Shown here in pieces: positions 23,772-33,018 of a stretch of DNA of 64,000 nt. Source of the stretch: Thauera propionica (GTDB lineage Bacteria > Pseudomonadota > Gammaproteobacteria > Burkholderiales > Rhodocyclaceae). The stretch is taken from contig NZ_NOIH01000012.1 of NCBI RefSeq assembly GCF_002245655.1, positions 1 to 64,000 on the forward strand, read 5' to 3'. Made by a program: the position numbers and the translations under genes. Under the pieces are notes generated by a model that ran no database searches, had not been told where the DNA came from, and was given only the letters and a program-made list of their open reading frames with translations. The first letter of the stretch is position 1. Every line of letters starts with the position of its first letter.

Positions 23772-24892
23772 GGGTGCGGAGGTTCAGGGCTTCTGGGGGG
23801 CGGCGCAGCTTCCGTCCGGCGTTGCGCGGGGCGGGCGTCGAAGCGGGTGCCACGCAGTTGCAGCAGCTCGGCCGCAACCGCAATGGCGATCACTTCGGGT
23901 TCCTTGCCGATGATGCCGGGTGCGCCGATCGGACAGTGCAGGCGGGCAATGGCGGCTTCGCTGCAGCCGCGCGCCCGTAGCCGCTGGGCAAAGTTCTCGT
24001 GCTTGGCGTGCGAGCCGATCATGCCGCAGAAGCGGGCATCGCCGCGGTCGAGAATGGCGCGCACCAGGTCGAAGTCGAGCGCATGGCTGTGCGTCATCAC
24101 CAGGAATACGGCGCCCGCTGGCGCGTCGGTCACCTCTGCGAGCGGCGTGTCGGTGCTGCGGCAGTCTGTGCAGGACGTGCGTTCGGTCGTGGAGTCGGCC
24201 GGAAAGGCGCCTTCGCGGGTGTCGATCCAGGTCAGGCGCAGCGGCAGGCGTGCCAGCACCCTCGCCACGGCGCAGCCCACGTGACCCGCGCCGAACAGCA
24301 CGACATGCAGCTCGGGCGGTACGCTGGCGTCGACCAGCCAGTCCGCATCGCCGCCGGGGCGCGTGTTGGCGAGCAGTGCGCCATCGGCGTGCCCGGCCAG
24401 CAGGTTGGCGGCGCGCTCTGCGAGCACGCGCACGCCGTCCTCGCCGTAGCCGTCGTGCGCATGCAGGGTGTGCAGCTGGGTATCGAACACCCGGGTCCGG
24501 GCGGGCGTCGCCCCAATGGCGACGATTCGAGCCCACGGGCGGCCCGCCTTCGCATGCGCCAGGGCCGCATTCACCCATTCACCCGCATCGGCACCGATGG
24601 GCTCGAACGCCAGTTCCATGACCCCGCCGCAGCACTGGCCCACACTGGCGCCGAGCGGGAAGCGGCGCACACAGGGGCGGACCGCGGCGTCGGCGATCAT
24701 CGCGCGCGCCAGCTCGATCGCGCGCAGCTCCAGCTGCCCGCCACCGATGCTGCCCGTGCTGTCCTGCGGCCCGACGACCATGTGGGCGCCGGGTGCGCGC
24801 GGGGTCGAGCCGCGGGCAGCCGCCACCGTCACCAGCACGGCCGGCCGGTCGCTTTCGATGCGGGCGGCGAGATCTTCGATCCATGGCTTCAT
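23768..24892 (-). CDS. xdhC: Xanthine dehydrogenase accessory protein XdhC
   Basis: Molybdenum-cofactor chaperone that binds and sulfurates Moco and inserts it into XdhB. The 374 aa protein has the N-terminal XdhC/CoxI domain with VTVAAARGSTPRAPGAHMVV and GSIGGGQLE. The conserved cysteine segment SVGQCCGGVMELAFEP follows. The C-terminal Rossmann domain contains VVLFGAGHVG and CGMIGSHAKHENF. It ends in a proline-rich tail, making it somewhat longer than many XdhC proteins. ATG 24892 begins the conserved domain. It is coupled to guaD but sits about 18 kb from xdhAB; these three genes are usually together. Confidence 0.92.
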   Translation of the reverse strand: MKPWIEDLAARIESDRPAVLVTVAAARGSTPRAPGAHMVVGPQDSTGSIGGGQLELRAIELARAMIADAAVRPCVRRFPLGASVGQCCGGVMELAFEPIGADAGEWVNAALAHAKAGRPWARIVAIGATPARTRVFDTQLHTLHAHDGYGEDGVRVLAERAANLLAGHADGALLANTRPGGDADWLVDASVPPELHVVLFGAGHVGCAVARVLARLPLRLTWIDTREGAFPADSTTERTSCTDCRSTDTPLAEVTDAPAGAVFLVMTHSHALDFDLVRAILDRGDARFCGMIGSHAKHENFAQRLRARGCSEAAIARLHCPIGAPGIIGKEPEVIAIAVAAELLQLRGTRFDARPAQRRTEAAPPPRSPEPPHP

Positions 24893-25041
24893 GTGTTCTC
24901 GCTGGCAGTCAGGGGAGGGGAAGGGCGGCCACATGGTACTGGATTGTGCGGCCCAGGCTGCACGCCAGCCGCCGCATCCGCATGGCGAGCGCGCCTGCAG
25001 CGTGCTTGAATGAACCAGGGATTCCGCCAAGGGCGCCGCCA
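24893..25041. promoter_or_regulatory. Divergent promoter region xdhC / TIR-domain gene
   Basis: This 149-bp gap separates the start of xdhC-guaD from the start of the TIR gene. I see no convincing -35/-10 pair, FNR box or palindrome in it. It must hold the xdhC promoter, and probably that of the TIR gene. Confidence 0.4.
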
Positions 25042-25935
25042 ATGCCGAGCCTTTTCATCTCGTACCGCCGTGAGGACAGCGCAGGGTTTGCCGGCCGGCT
25101 GACCGATGCGCTCGAGCAGCGTCTGGGTGCGGGCAGCGTGTTCCGCGACGTCGACGACATCCCGCCCGGCGCGGACTTCGAGGCGGTGATCGAGCGTGGC
25201 TTGCAGCAGGTGCACGCGGTGCTGGTGATCATCGGCCCGCACTGGCTCACTGCGTCGGCCGGGGGGCAGCGTCGCCTGGATCGCGATGATGACTACGTAC
25301 GGCGCGAGGTCGAGCACGCGCTCGCATCGGGCAAGCCGGTGGTGCCGGTGCTGGTGGGCGGGGCGGCGATGCCGTCGGCCGAGGTCTTGCCCATATCGAT
25401 CCGTGGCCTGGCCAACCGTCATGCCCTGTCGCTCAACGACGCCTCATGGGCGACCGACCTGCAGCGCCTGCAGGACGTGCTGGCGCAGTGGCTTGCCGCC
25501 CCGCCGGCGCCGCGCCGACGGTGGTGGGGCGCCATTCTGGGTGCTTTCGCGGCTTGTCTTGCTCTGGCCGCCTGGCTCGCGTGGTACGACACAGCGCCCG
25601 GGCCGGAGGCCTTGCAGGGCGAGTGGCAGGCGGACGTTGCCTATCCGTGGAACCTGAGCGTGCAGGAGCGTTTCGAGCTCGTGATACGCGACGGTGTGCT
25701 TGAGGGCACGGCGAGCTTCCTCGGTGTTCCGCGCGAAATCGAGCAGCTCGAATGGCGGGGTGGTCGACTGCGCTTCGCCACCCGCGCCGAGACCGTTTCG
25801 GGCAACGATTCCCCGCGCGAGCTGGAGCAGCGCTATGAATTGTGGCCCGAGGACGAGGCACTGCGTGTGCGCCTGACGATACATCGTAGCCACAGCGTGG
25901 ACGCGCCGCTGGAGTTCGTGGCACGACGGCCTTGA
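25042..25935 (+). CDS. TIR-domain membrane protein
   Basis: A 297 aa protein with an N-terminal TIR domain (about 1-135), a proline/arginine linker, one transmembrane helix (about 161-182) and a C-terminal domain of about 110 residues that I do not recognise. The TIR part shows LFISYRREDSAGFAGRL, the BB-loop-like RDVDDIPPGADF and VRREVEHALASGKPVVPVL; Glu89 lies where catalytic glutamates of NAD-cleaving TIR domains occur. Bacterial TIR proteins act in phage defence or signalling. No partner gene (Thoeris, CBASS, STAND NTPase) is adjacent, so the role is open. ATG 25042 starts directly at the TIR fold. Confidence 0.85.
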   Translation: MPSLFISYRREDSAGFAGRLTDALEQRLGAGSVFRDVDDIPPGADFEAVIERGLQQVHAVLVIIGPHWLTASAGGQRRLDRDDDYVRREVEHALASGKPVVPVLVGGAAMPSAEVLPISIRGLANRHALSLNDASWATDLQRLQDVLAQWLAAPPAPRRRWWGAILGAFAACLALAAWLAWYDTAPGPEALQGEWQADVAYPWNLSVQERFELVIRDGVLEGTASFLGVPREIEQLEWRGGRLRFATRAETVSGNDSPRELEQRYELWPEDEALRVRLTIHRSHSVDAPLEFVARRP

Positions 25936-26048
25936 AAGGAAGGTGACGCCTTGATTGGGCCGCCGGGTGCCTCGCGTCCGTGCTGCGCTGGAATGCCAGC
26001 GGCCTGCATGGCAAAGTAGCGCCTCGATTCGATCGAAGGGAAAATCCC

Positions 26049-26711
26049 ATGTTCTACGGCATCACCGACCTCGCGACCTTCGTCCTCGGCACGATCTTCA
26101 TCGTGCTGCTGCCCGGCCCGAATTCGCTGTACGTGATGGCGACGGCGTCACGCTGGGGCGTGACGGCCGGCTACCGTGGTGCGGCGGGCATCTTTGTCGG
26201 CGACACCATCCTGATGCTGCTGGCCGTCACCGGCATGGCCTCGCTGCTGCGCGCGACGCCCGAGCTGTTCATGGCGATCAAGTATGCGGGTGCGGCCTAT
26301 CTGGCCTGGGTGGGCTTCAGCCTGCTGCGCGCGGGCGTGGCAGGATGGCGCAAGCGGGGCGATGACACGACGGCTTCCGCGGCCGACTATCCCGTTGTGC
26401 GCGGTACGCCACACCCTTTCCGCACCGCGCTGATCATCAGCCTGATGAACCCGAAGGCCATCCTGTTCTTCGTGTCCTTCTTCATCCAGTTCGTCGATCC
26501 GGCCTACGCGCACCCGGGCCTGTCCTTCCTGATCCTCGGCGTCATCGTGCAGGTCTGCAGCCTGCTCTACCTGTCGGTGCTGATCTTCGCCGGCGCCCGG
26601 CTTGCTGCCCAGTTCCGCCGCCACCGTCGCGCAGCGGCGGGCGCCACGGCCGGCGTGGGCGGCGTATTCATCGGTTTTGGTGCCAAGCTGGCGACGGCTA
26701 CGCTGGGTTAG
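26049..26711 (+). CDS. leuE: LysE-family exporter, LeuE-like
   Basis: A 220 aa inner-membrane exporter with six predicted spans. FIVLLPGPNSLYVM is the LysE/RhtB signature. The whole protein aligns closely, by eye, with E. coli LeuE (leucine efflux): FVGDTILMLLAV, LMNPKAILFFVSFFIQFVD and the C-terminal GFGAKLATA are shared. GAAGGGAAAAT precedes ATG 26049; the frame is open further upstream without family features. Its stop overlaps by 4 nt the stop of the convergent GGDEF-EAL gene. Substrate specificity is inferred from resemblance. Confidence 0.88.
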   Translation: MFYGITDLATFVLGTIFIVLLPGPNSLYVMATASRWGVTAGYRGAAGIFVGDTILMLLAVTGMASLLRATPELFMAIKYAGAAYLAWVGFSLLRAGVAGWRKRGDDTTASAADYPVVRGTPHPFRTALIISLMNPKAILFFVSFFIQFVDPAYAHPGLSFLILGVIVQVCSLLYLSVLIFAGARLAAQFRRHRRAAAGATAGVGGVFIGFGAKLATATLG

Positions 26712-29602
26712 CGACCCATGCGCGTGGCGACGGCGCTGCGCAGCCAGCCTTCGATGTCCGCTGCGGGCATCGGCCGCGCGAAGTGGTAGCCCTGGGCCTC
26801 GTCGCAGTTCAGGCCGCGTAGCACGGCGGCGAGGTGATCGTGCTCGACGCCTTCGGCGATGGTCTTGAGCCCGAGGCTGTGCGCCATCTGAACGATGGCG
26901 AGGACGAGGGCGGCGCTGTCGGCGTCGCGATCCATGTCGCGCACGAAGGACTGGTCGATCTTCAGCTTGTCGACGTCGAAGCGTTTCAGGTAGGCGAGGC
27001 TGGAGTAGCCGGTGCCGAAGTCGTCGATCGACAGTTGCAGGCCGAGCGCCTTCAGCTGGCGTACGGTTTCGAGCACGCCGTCGGCGTCGTTGATCAGCAG
27101 CGACTCGGTCAGTTCCAGTTCCAGGCAGCCGGGCGGCAGACCGGTATCCGCGAGCGTATTGGCTACCGTCTGGCAGAAGTCGGGCCGGCGGAACTGCACG
27201 GCTGACAGGTTCACCGCGACAACGAAGTGCGGCAGCCCGGCGTCCTGCCAGGCCTTGGCCTGCCGACAGGCCTCGCGCATGACCCAGGTGCCGATCGGCA
27301 CGATCAGGCCGCTTTCCTCTGCGATCGGGATGAAGCGCGCAGGTGACACCATGCCGAGTTCGGGGTGCTGCCAGCGGATCAGCGCTTCCGCGCCGATGAC
27401 TGTGCCGGTGTGGAGATCGATCTGGGGCTGGTAGTGCAGCCGCAGTTCGTCGCGTTCGAGTGCGCCACGCAGCAGGGCGAGCAGATGCCGGCGTTCGACG
27501 AGCTGTGCATGCATCGCCTCGTCGAAGAAGCGGAAGATGTTGCGGCCCGCGGCCTTGGCTTGCGACATGGCCGTGTCGGCCTTGCGGTACAGGGTGTCGA
27601 AGTCGGCGCCATCTTCGGGGAAGCGGGCGATGCCGATGGACGCGGTGCAGGTCTGTACGGTGCTGTCGAGCTGTACCGGCTCGGCAAGGGCGGCCAGTGT
27701 GCGCTCGGCGAAGGCGGCGAGCCGCTGCTGGTCGTTGGCGTCTCCGACCAGCATGAGGAACTCGTCGCCGCCGACGCGGCAGGCGAGGTCGTGCTCGCCG
27801 ATCAGGGTGCGCACGCGCGCGGCGAGTTCGCGCAGCAGCTCATCGCCCACCGCGTGACCGAGCGTGTCGTTGATCGCCTTGAAGTCGTCGAGATCCAGGT
27901 ACACCAGTGCGCGGTTGCGCCCGTCGCGTTCGGCAGCCAGCAGGGCCTCGCGGCATTGCTGCTGGAACAGCAGCTTGTTTGGCAGCGCAGTCAGCAGGTC
28001 GTGGTGGGCAAGGTATTCGATGCGCGCCGCGGCTGCCTTGCGTCCGCTGATGTCGCGCACGAAGCAGTAGTAGCGCGGCGCACCGCCGTGCAGCAGGTAC
28101 TGCACGCTGACTTCGACGTCGCGCAGTTCGCCGTCCTTGCGCCGCCAGCGGCTGTCGAAGCGGGACGAGCCCTCGCGGGCGATGCGGCGCATCACCGCCA
28201 TCAGCGTGTCCTTGTCCACCGCGGCGTCGAGGTCGGCCACGCTCATCTGCGACAACTGCCCGCGCGAGTAGCCGCTGAGTTCACAGGCAGCGTCGTTCAC
28301 CTCGAGCAGGTTGGCGCTCTCGTCGACCATCATGAAGGCGTCCATCGAGCTGCGGATGATGGCGCCGTAGCGTTCTTCGGCGATCTGGCTGTCGGTGATG
28401 TCGGTCGCTATGCCGCCCATGCCCACGACCTGGCCATGTTCGTCCAGCAGCGGGAAATGGACGGACTTGAACAGACGAGTGTCGCTGTCGAGGTGGGTAC
28501 GGATCTCCTCGGTCTCGAGCAGGGGCTGATTGGTCGCAATGACGTTGTGATTGCGGCGGTCGAGCCGGAAGGCCACGTTCTGCGGGAACAGGTCGAACGC
28601 GGTACGACCCAGTATCTCCTTGCGCGGCTTGCCGATCAGGCGTTCGAACGCGGCATTCGCAAGCGTGTACCGGCGATCGATGTCGGTGAGGTAGATGACT
28701 GCGGGCGAATTCTCGACCACCGCCCGGTTCAGCGCCTGGCTCTTGCGCAGGGCAGCGGTGCGCTCGGCCACCTTGGCCTCGAGTTCGCTCTCCTTCTGCT
28801 TGAGGCTGCGGAACAGCAGGTCGAAGGGGCTGGCGATGCCGGCGACCAGCACCGCGCGGTAGAGCAGGAAACTCGAGATGAAGAGCAGGTAGTGGCCGAA
28901 CTCGTTGGCGGCGTCGAACACGCCCGCGTAGCTGGTGAAGGCGAAGTCGGCCAGCGCAGCGGTCAGCATCGCCGCGATCAGCAGCCGGGCGACGCTGGGG
29001 GCGAAGTGGTGGCGCTGGACATAGATGGCGCCCGCGCACGCGCTGAAGATGCCGATCAGCACGAACTCGCTGACGATCTTGAACGGCGTCAGGCCGCTTC
29101 CTTCGATGTAGCAGTCGGGAAAGTTGCCGCTGAAGATCAGGACGCCGAGGACAAGTGTGAGCAGGCTTCCGCCAGTCAGCAGCAGGTCGGCGCGAACCGG
29201 GCGTCCGATGTTGTAAAGCGCAGCCAGGAAGGCGGCGCCCTCGAGGTAGCGGAAGGCGATCCAGAGCTGGGTGGGCAGGTTGGCGTCGTAGCCGGGGAAC
29301 AGGTTGAGCCCCTTGAACGACAGCGTGTGCAGGATCTCGAGGGCAGCGACGCAGATCGAACCGATGCCGACGATCAGCAGGAAGCCGTCGCTTACCCAGC
29401 GGCGCGAGTTCCAGGCCAGCACGAAGATGCTGCCGAGCACGACGATGCGGATCGTCTCGACCAGCGTGTGGAACAGCAGGTAGTTGTAGCGCGCGGTGAA
29501 GTGGAGCAGGGCACAGAACACGACCAGCCCGCCAACATGACGGAAGCCCAGCAGGCGGGGAGCCTTTCCGGTGCCGGCGTGGTCGAGGTTGAGTGCGATC
29601 AT
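26708..29602 (-). CDS. MASE3-PAS-PAS-GGDEF-EAL cyclic-di-GMP signalling protein
   Basis: A 964 aa membrane sensor. The N-terminal ~260 residues form a seven- to eight-span MASE3-type domain. A short coiled coil, two PAS domains (about 295-535), a GGDEF domain and an EAL domain follow. The diguanylate cyclase motif RVGGDEFLML at about residue 610 is intact. The phosphodiesterase motifs EALIRWQHPELG (about 737) and DDFGTGYSSLAYL are also intact. It could make or degrade cyclic-di-GMP; direction cannot be read from sequence. It converges with leuE. The upstream gap of 150 nt holds no recognised site. Confidence 0.92.
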   Translation of the reverse strand: MIALNLDHAGTGKAPRLLGFRHVGGLVVFCALLHFTARYNYLLFHTLVETIRIVVLGSIFVLAWNSRRWVSDGFLLIVGIGSICVAALEILHTLSFKGLNLFPGYDANLPTQLWIAFRYLEGAAFLAALYNIGRPVRADLLLTGGSLLTLVLGVLIFSGNFPDCYIEGSGLTPFKIVSEFVLIGIFSACAGAIYVQRHHFAPSVARLLIAAMLTAALADFAFTSYAGVFDAANEFGHYLLFISSFLLYRAVLVAGIASPFDLLFRSLKQKESELEAKVAERTAALRKSQALNRAVVENSPAVIYLTDIDRRYTLANAAFERLIGKPRKEILGRTAFDLFPQNVAFRLDRRNHNVIATNQPLLETEEIRTHLDSDTRLFKSVHFPLLDEHGQVVGMGGIATDITDSQIAEERYGAIIRSSMDAFMMVDESANLLEVNDAACELSGYSRGQLSQMSVADLDAAVDKDTLMAVMRRIAREGSSRFDSRWRRKDGELRDVEVSVQYLLHGGAPRYYCFVRDISGRKAAAARIEYLAHHDLLTALPNKLLFQQQCREALLAAERDGRNRALVYLDLDDFKAINDTLGHAVGDELLRELAARVRTLIGEHDLACRVGGDEFLMLVGDANDQQRLAAFAERTLAALAEPVQLDSTVQTCTASIGIARFPEDGADFDTLYRKADTAMSQAKAAGRNIFRFFDEAMHAQLVERRHLLALLRGALERDELRLHYQPQIDLHTGTVIGAEALIRWQHPELGMVSPARFIPIAEESGLIVPIGTWVMREACRQAKAWQDAGLPHFVVAVNLSAVQFRRPDFCQTVANTLADTGLPPGCLELELTESLLINDADGVLETVRQLKALGLQLSIDDFGTGYSSLAYLKRFDVDKLKIDQSFVRDMDRDADSAALVLAIVQMAHSLGLKTIAEGVEHDHLAAVLRGLNCDEAQGYHFARPMPAADIEGWLRSAVATRMGR

Positions 29603-29752
29603 GTGCGAGTGCCCATTTTGGGGCGTTGTTGCGGTTTCCGGCAGTCTAACGGCATGCGGAGTTGGCAGCCAGTGCGACAGGTCACGTACAGGGGCCGGGA
29701 ATCCGCGGCAGTGTGGCGTATGTCACGATAAGCCTACATCAGGTAGGGGAAT

Positions 29753-31570
29753 CTACGCTTGCGGCGCGGACGTGTCAGCATCATTGCCCGCTGTGCCGGG
29801 CCGCGGATGCGCCAACCAGTACAGCAGCTTCTCGTAGAGGAATTCCGGCGCGATCGGCTTGCTGATGAAGTCGTCCATACCGGCCTGCAGGCAGCGGTCG
29901 CGGTCTTCGGAGAAGGCGTTCGCGGTCAGGGCGATGATCGGCAGTGAAGCGCCACCGGGCAGGGCGCGGATCTGGCGCGTGGCGTCGATCCCGTCCAGCA
30001 GCGGCATCTGCATATCCATCAGCACGAGTGCGGGGGGCTGTTTCTTCACCGCATCGACGGCCTCGACGCCGTTCACTGCGCACACCGGGGTGAGGCCGCC
30101 GCGCGACAGCAGGATCTGGCCGATGGCGCGGTTGATCGAGTCGTCCTCGGCAAGCAGCACGCGCACGCCGGCGTGGCGCGCCGCGAGTTCATCGCGCAGG
30201 CGGCCGACGTCGGCCGCGCTCGGTGCAGCCACGGTCTGCGGGCTTTTCTTCAGGCGTGCGGTAAACCAGAAGCAGCTGCCACGTCCCAGTTCGCTTTCCG
30301 CGCCGGCCTGCCCGCCCATAAGTGCCGCGAGGCGCGAGGTGATCGTCAGGCCCAGTCCCGTGCCGCCGTGCTTGCGGGCGGTGCTGCTGTCGCCCTGTTC
30401 GAAGGCTTCGAACAGGCGCCCCAGGTCGGACGCTGAAATGCCGGGGCCGGTGTCCTCGACCTCGAAGCGGATCAGGGCGTCGTTCTCGCGGTTCTCGAGC
30501 TGGCGGCAGCGCAGGGTGATGCTGCCACGCTCGGTGAACTTCACCGCGTTGACGAGGTAGTTGATCAGCGCCTGACGCACGCGCGTGGCGTCGCCGACCA
30601 TCGATTTGGACGGAAGGTCGATCTCGACATTCATTGCCAGCCCCTTGGCCTCGACCTCGTGGCTGAGCATACTTGCGGCCTCGTTGACCAGGTGGCGCAG
30701 GTCGAGCGCGGACTCTTCGAGCTGGAACTTGCCCGCCTCGATCTTCGACAGGTCGAGAATGCCGTTGATGACCGACAGCAGATGCCGGCCCGCATCCTCG
30801 ATGTGCTGCAGGCGCTCGGCCTGGACCGGCGGGAGCGCGTCCTCCTTCATCAGGTTGACCATGCCGAGGATGGCGCTCATCGGCGTGCGGATCTCATGGC
30901 TCATGTTGGCGAGGAAGGCCGACTTCGCCTCGCTGACGCCTTCGGCTGCTTCCTTCGCCTTCACCAGCTCGGCGTGTGCCTGCTGCAGCTCCTCCTCGGC
31001 CTTGCGCCGCAGGTTGATCTCGCGCGTCATCAGCACGGTGCGGCTGGCGAGCTTGTCGTACATCGACATCACGGTCTCGATCAGCACACGCATCGAACCG
31101 GACATGCCCTCGTCGGCCCGCTTCTTGGAGGCCTCGACGGACAGCCCTTCCTCCAGTCCGCGCACCACGAGCGCCATGCGCTTGTCGGATTCAAGGATGT
31201 GCAGCGCGAGCCAGCGTGTCAGGAAGGTGACGATGTTCTCGATGACGGTCTCGAAGGGCTTGCTCTCTTCCTCCGCCTTCAGGCGCAGGACTTCGTCGAC
31301 GAAGCTGGTGTGCGTGGTGTGGTGGCGGGCGGTCCACGGGTCATCCGTCAGGTATTGCCCCCAGATGGCCTCCTCGGTCGTGAAGTGCACCACCGTGTAG
31401 TCGCGCAACTGGTCGAACACTGCATTCAGCGTCGGTGCGTCGGACTGGAATGCGAGGTGGCTGACCAGCGTGTTCAGCAGGCTGACGAGCGTCTTGTGCT
31501 GTTCGTCGATGACGGTGATGCCCGTCTCGAAGTTGGCATCCCACGGGAAGATTTCCACCTGGGTAATCAT
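29753..31570 (-). CDS. Hemerythrin-domain hybrid histidine kinase with receiver
   Basis: A 605 aa cytosolic hybrid kinase. Residues about 5-135 form a bacteriohemerythrin domain whose di-iron ligands appear in GITVIDEQHKTLV, VVHFTTEEAIWG, HHTTHTSFVDEV and LALHILESDKRM. A coiled coil leads to HisKA (phospho-His near residue 225 in MSHEIRTPMSA) and HATPase with DTGPGIS and GTGLGLTI. The receiver has its acceptor Asp near residue 518 in LVLMDMQMPLLDG. Hemerythrins bind O2 reversibly, so oxygen or redox input is likely. ATG 31570, preceded by GGGAG, is preferred over an upstream codon. No transmembrane helix is seen. Confidence 0.92.
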   Translation of the reverse strand: MITQVEIFPWDANFETGITVIDEQHKTLVSLLNTLVSHLAFQSDAPTLNAVFDQLRDYTVVHFTTEEAIWGQYLTDDPWTARHHTTHTSFVDEVLRLKAEEESKPFETVIENIVTFLTRWLALHILESDKRMALVVRGLEEGLSVEASKKRADEGMSGSMRVLIETVMSMYDKLASRTVLMTREINLRRKAEEELQQAHAELVKAKEAAEGVSEAKSAFLANMSHEIRTPMSAILGMVNLMKEDALPPVQAERLQHIEDAGRHLLSVINGILDLSKIEAGKFQLEESALDLRHLVNEAASMLSHEVEAKGLAMNVEIDLPSKSMVGDATRVRQALINYLVNAVKFTERGSITLRCRQLENRENDALIRFEVEDTGPGISASDLGRLFEAFEQGDSSTARKHGGTGLGLTITSRLAALMGGQAGAESELGRGSCFWFTARLKKSPQTVAAPSAADVGRLRDELAARHAGVRVLLAEDDSINRAIGQILLSRGGLTPVCAVNGVEAVDAVKKQPPALVLMDMQMPLLDGIDATRQIRALPGGASLPIIALTANAFSEDRDRCLQAGMDDFISKPIAPEFLYEKLLYWLAHPRPGTAGNDADTSAPQA

Positions 31571-31760
31571 CGTTGCCGCTGCTCCCGGATTGCTCTCCGC
31601 GCGAAGGGAGAACAATGAAATGATTAATTATTGCTGTCGTCGCGATTGTAGTGTTTTTGGTGCATTGCGGCACCGATTTGCACATCGACACCGTGCGATT
31701 TTCCCCATCTGCGGCGCATGCGTGCGCGATGTGCGCGCCACCTTGCTTCAGGTCGCGCCT

Positions 31761-32951
31761 TCAGCGCGGAATGTGCCGCGTCAGCTTACCGAACAGGGCG
31801 TCGCGGTCGAAGGGCTTGACCAGGAAGTCGACCGCACCGGCCTTCAGGCTCGCCTCCAGCACCTGGCGCTCGCTGTGGCCGGTGATCATCACGATCGGGA
31901 TATTCGCCAGGCGCGGGCTGGCCTTCATGCGCCGGGTGATCTCGACACCGTTGAAGTCCGGCAGCGCCACGTCCATCAGCACCAGGTCGGGGTGCTGGCG
32001 GCCCAGCACTGCGAGCGCCTCGGCGCCTGTGTGCGCGAACACCGTGCGGTACTTCTCGCTGCCCAGCATGCGTTCGAGCAGCTTGCACTGGAAGGTGTCG
32101 TCATCGACCACGAGGATCAGCGGCATGGTGACGCCTGTGAGTGCGCCGAGCTGGCGTGCGGCGTCCAGTTGCGGTTTCACCTCCTGCTTGATGCCGCCGA
32201 TCCAGTCCGCCAGTGGCGTGACCTTGCGCTCGGCCTCGTCCACGCGCAGCTTCACGGTGTCGCGGATCTGCTTGGCGGCCGCCTGGAACAGGTGCGTCCG
32301 GTCGATCGCACCCTCGGGCACGCCGGCCGTGTCGAGGTCGAAGCTCAGCGGGGCGTCAGGGGTTCCCGTCGCTGCTCCTGACGCCGTTCCGGGATTGAGT
32401 ACTGGCGTCTCGCCGACCTCGTGGATTGCCTGCCTGAGCACCTCGCTGCGCTGCTTGCCGGTTTCGATGCTCTTGTCGAGCACCGCCTCGAGCTCGTTGA
32501 CCGAGCGCACATGGGCCGCGACAGCGCGTGTGGGGGTGCTGTTGCGCTGTGCCTCGAGCGAGCGTGCCGCGAGGATGATCGACATCGCCAGGCGCGGCGT
32601 GTCATAGACCAGCGGCCAGTACATCACGTAGTCGTCGAAGTACTCCTTGCGGCACAACTCGAAGGCGCGGTGCACATTCTCCTTGTCGCACAGCACGATG
32701 CTGCGGTGCGGCAGGGTATGCACCATTGCGCTGTGGCGGTAGAGGCCCAGCGAGTAACGTTCGGCGCGTTCCAGGCTGGCAAAGGCCAGCACCAGCACAT
32801 CGGGCTGGTGACGTTCGAAATCGGCGATGAAGTTGGCTTCGGTGGTCGACAGGTTGATCGTTTCGAAGTGATCGCCAAGCAGTTTGCCGATCTGGGCTGC
32901 GTCGGCCAGCACGTCGGTGACGACGAGCACCTTGGTCTTTTCGGGTTTCAT
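31761..32951 (-). CDS. Response regulator with divergent N-terminal receiver and C-terminal receiver
   Basis: A 396 aa protein without a DNA-binding or enzymatic output. Residues about 1-125 look like a degenerate receiver (KVLVVTDVLADAAQI, DVLVLAFASLERAERY). A helical linker of about 140 residues follows. A canonical CheY-type receiver makes up the C-terminus, with acidic pocket VVDDD, acceptor Asp near residue 326 in DLVLMDVALPDF, and FLVKPFDRD. ATG 32951 has GGGAGG upstream; a second in-frame ATG lies 39 nt further up. It is 67 nt downstream of the PAS hybrid kinase on the same strand and probably belongs to its phosphorelay. Confidence 0.82.
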   Translation of the reverse strand: MKPEKTKVLVVTDVLADAAQIGKLLGDHFETINLSTTEANFIADFERHQPDVLVLAFASLERAERYSLGLYRHSAMVHTLPHRSIVLCDKENVHRAFELCRKEYFDDYVMYWPLVYDTPRLAMSIILAARSLEAQRNSTPTRAVAAHVRSVNELEAVLDKSIETGKQRSEVLRQAIHEVGETPVLNPGTASGAATGTPDAPLSFDLDTAGVPEGAIDRTHLFQAAAKQIRDTVKLRVDEAERKVTPLADWIGGIKQEVKPQLDAARQLGALTGVTMPLILVVDDDTFQCKLLERMLGSEKYRTVFAHTGAEALAVLGRQHPDLVLMDVALPDFNGVEITRRMKASPRLANIPIVMITGHSERQVLEASLKAGAVDFLVKPFDRDALFGKLTRHIPR

Positions 32952-33018
32952 CGGATGGCCTCCCACATCGCCGGTGGAGGGGTGAGACATGGGGTCGGGG
33001 CGTGCGCGGCAGTCATGC

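Noticed and set aside
24793-25041. N-terminal extension of the TIR protein
   Set aside because: The frame is open upstream, but it overlaps the 5' end of xdhC on the other strand and would add sequence with no domain features ahead of a TIR fold that starts cleanly at 25042.
27365-29731. Plus-strand open frame of nearly 800 codons opposite the MASE3-GGDEF-EAL gene
   Set aside because: It is antisense to intact GGDEF and EAL motifs and shows only Glu/Val/Gly-rich shadow sequence.
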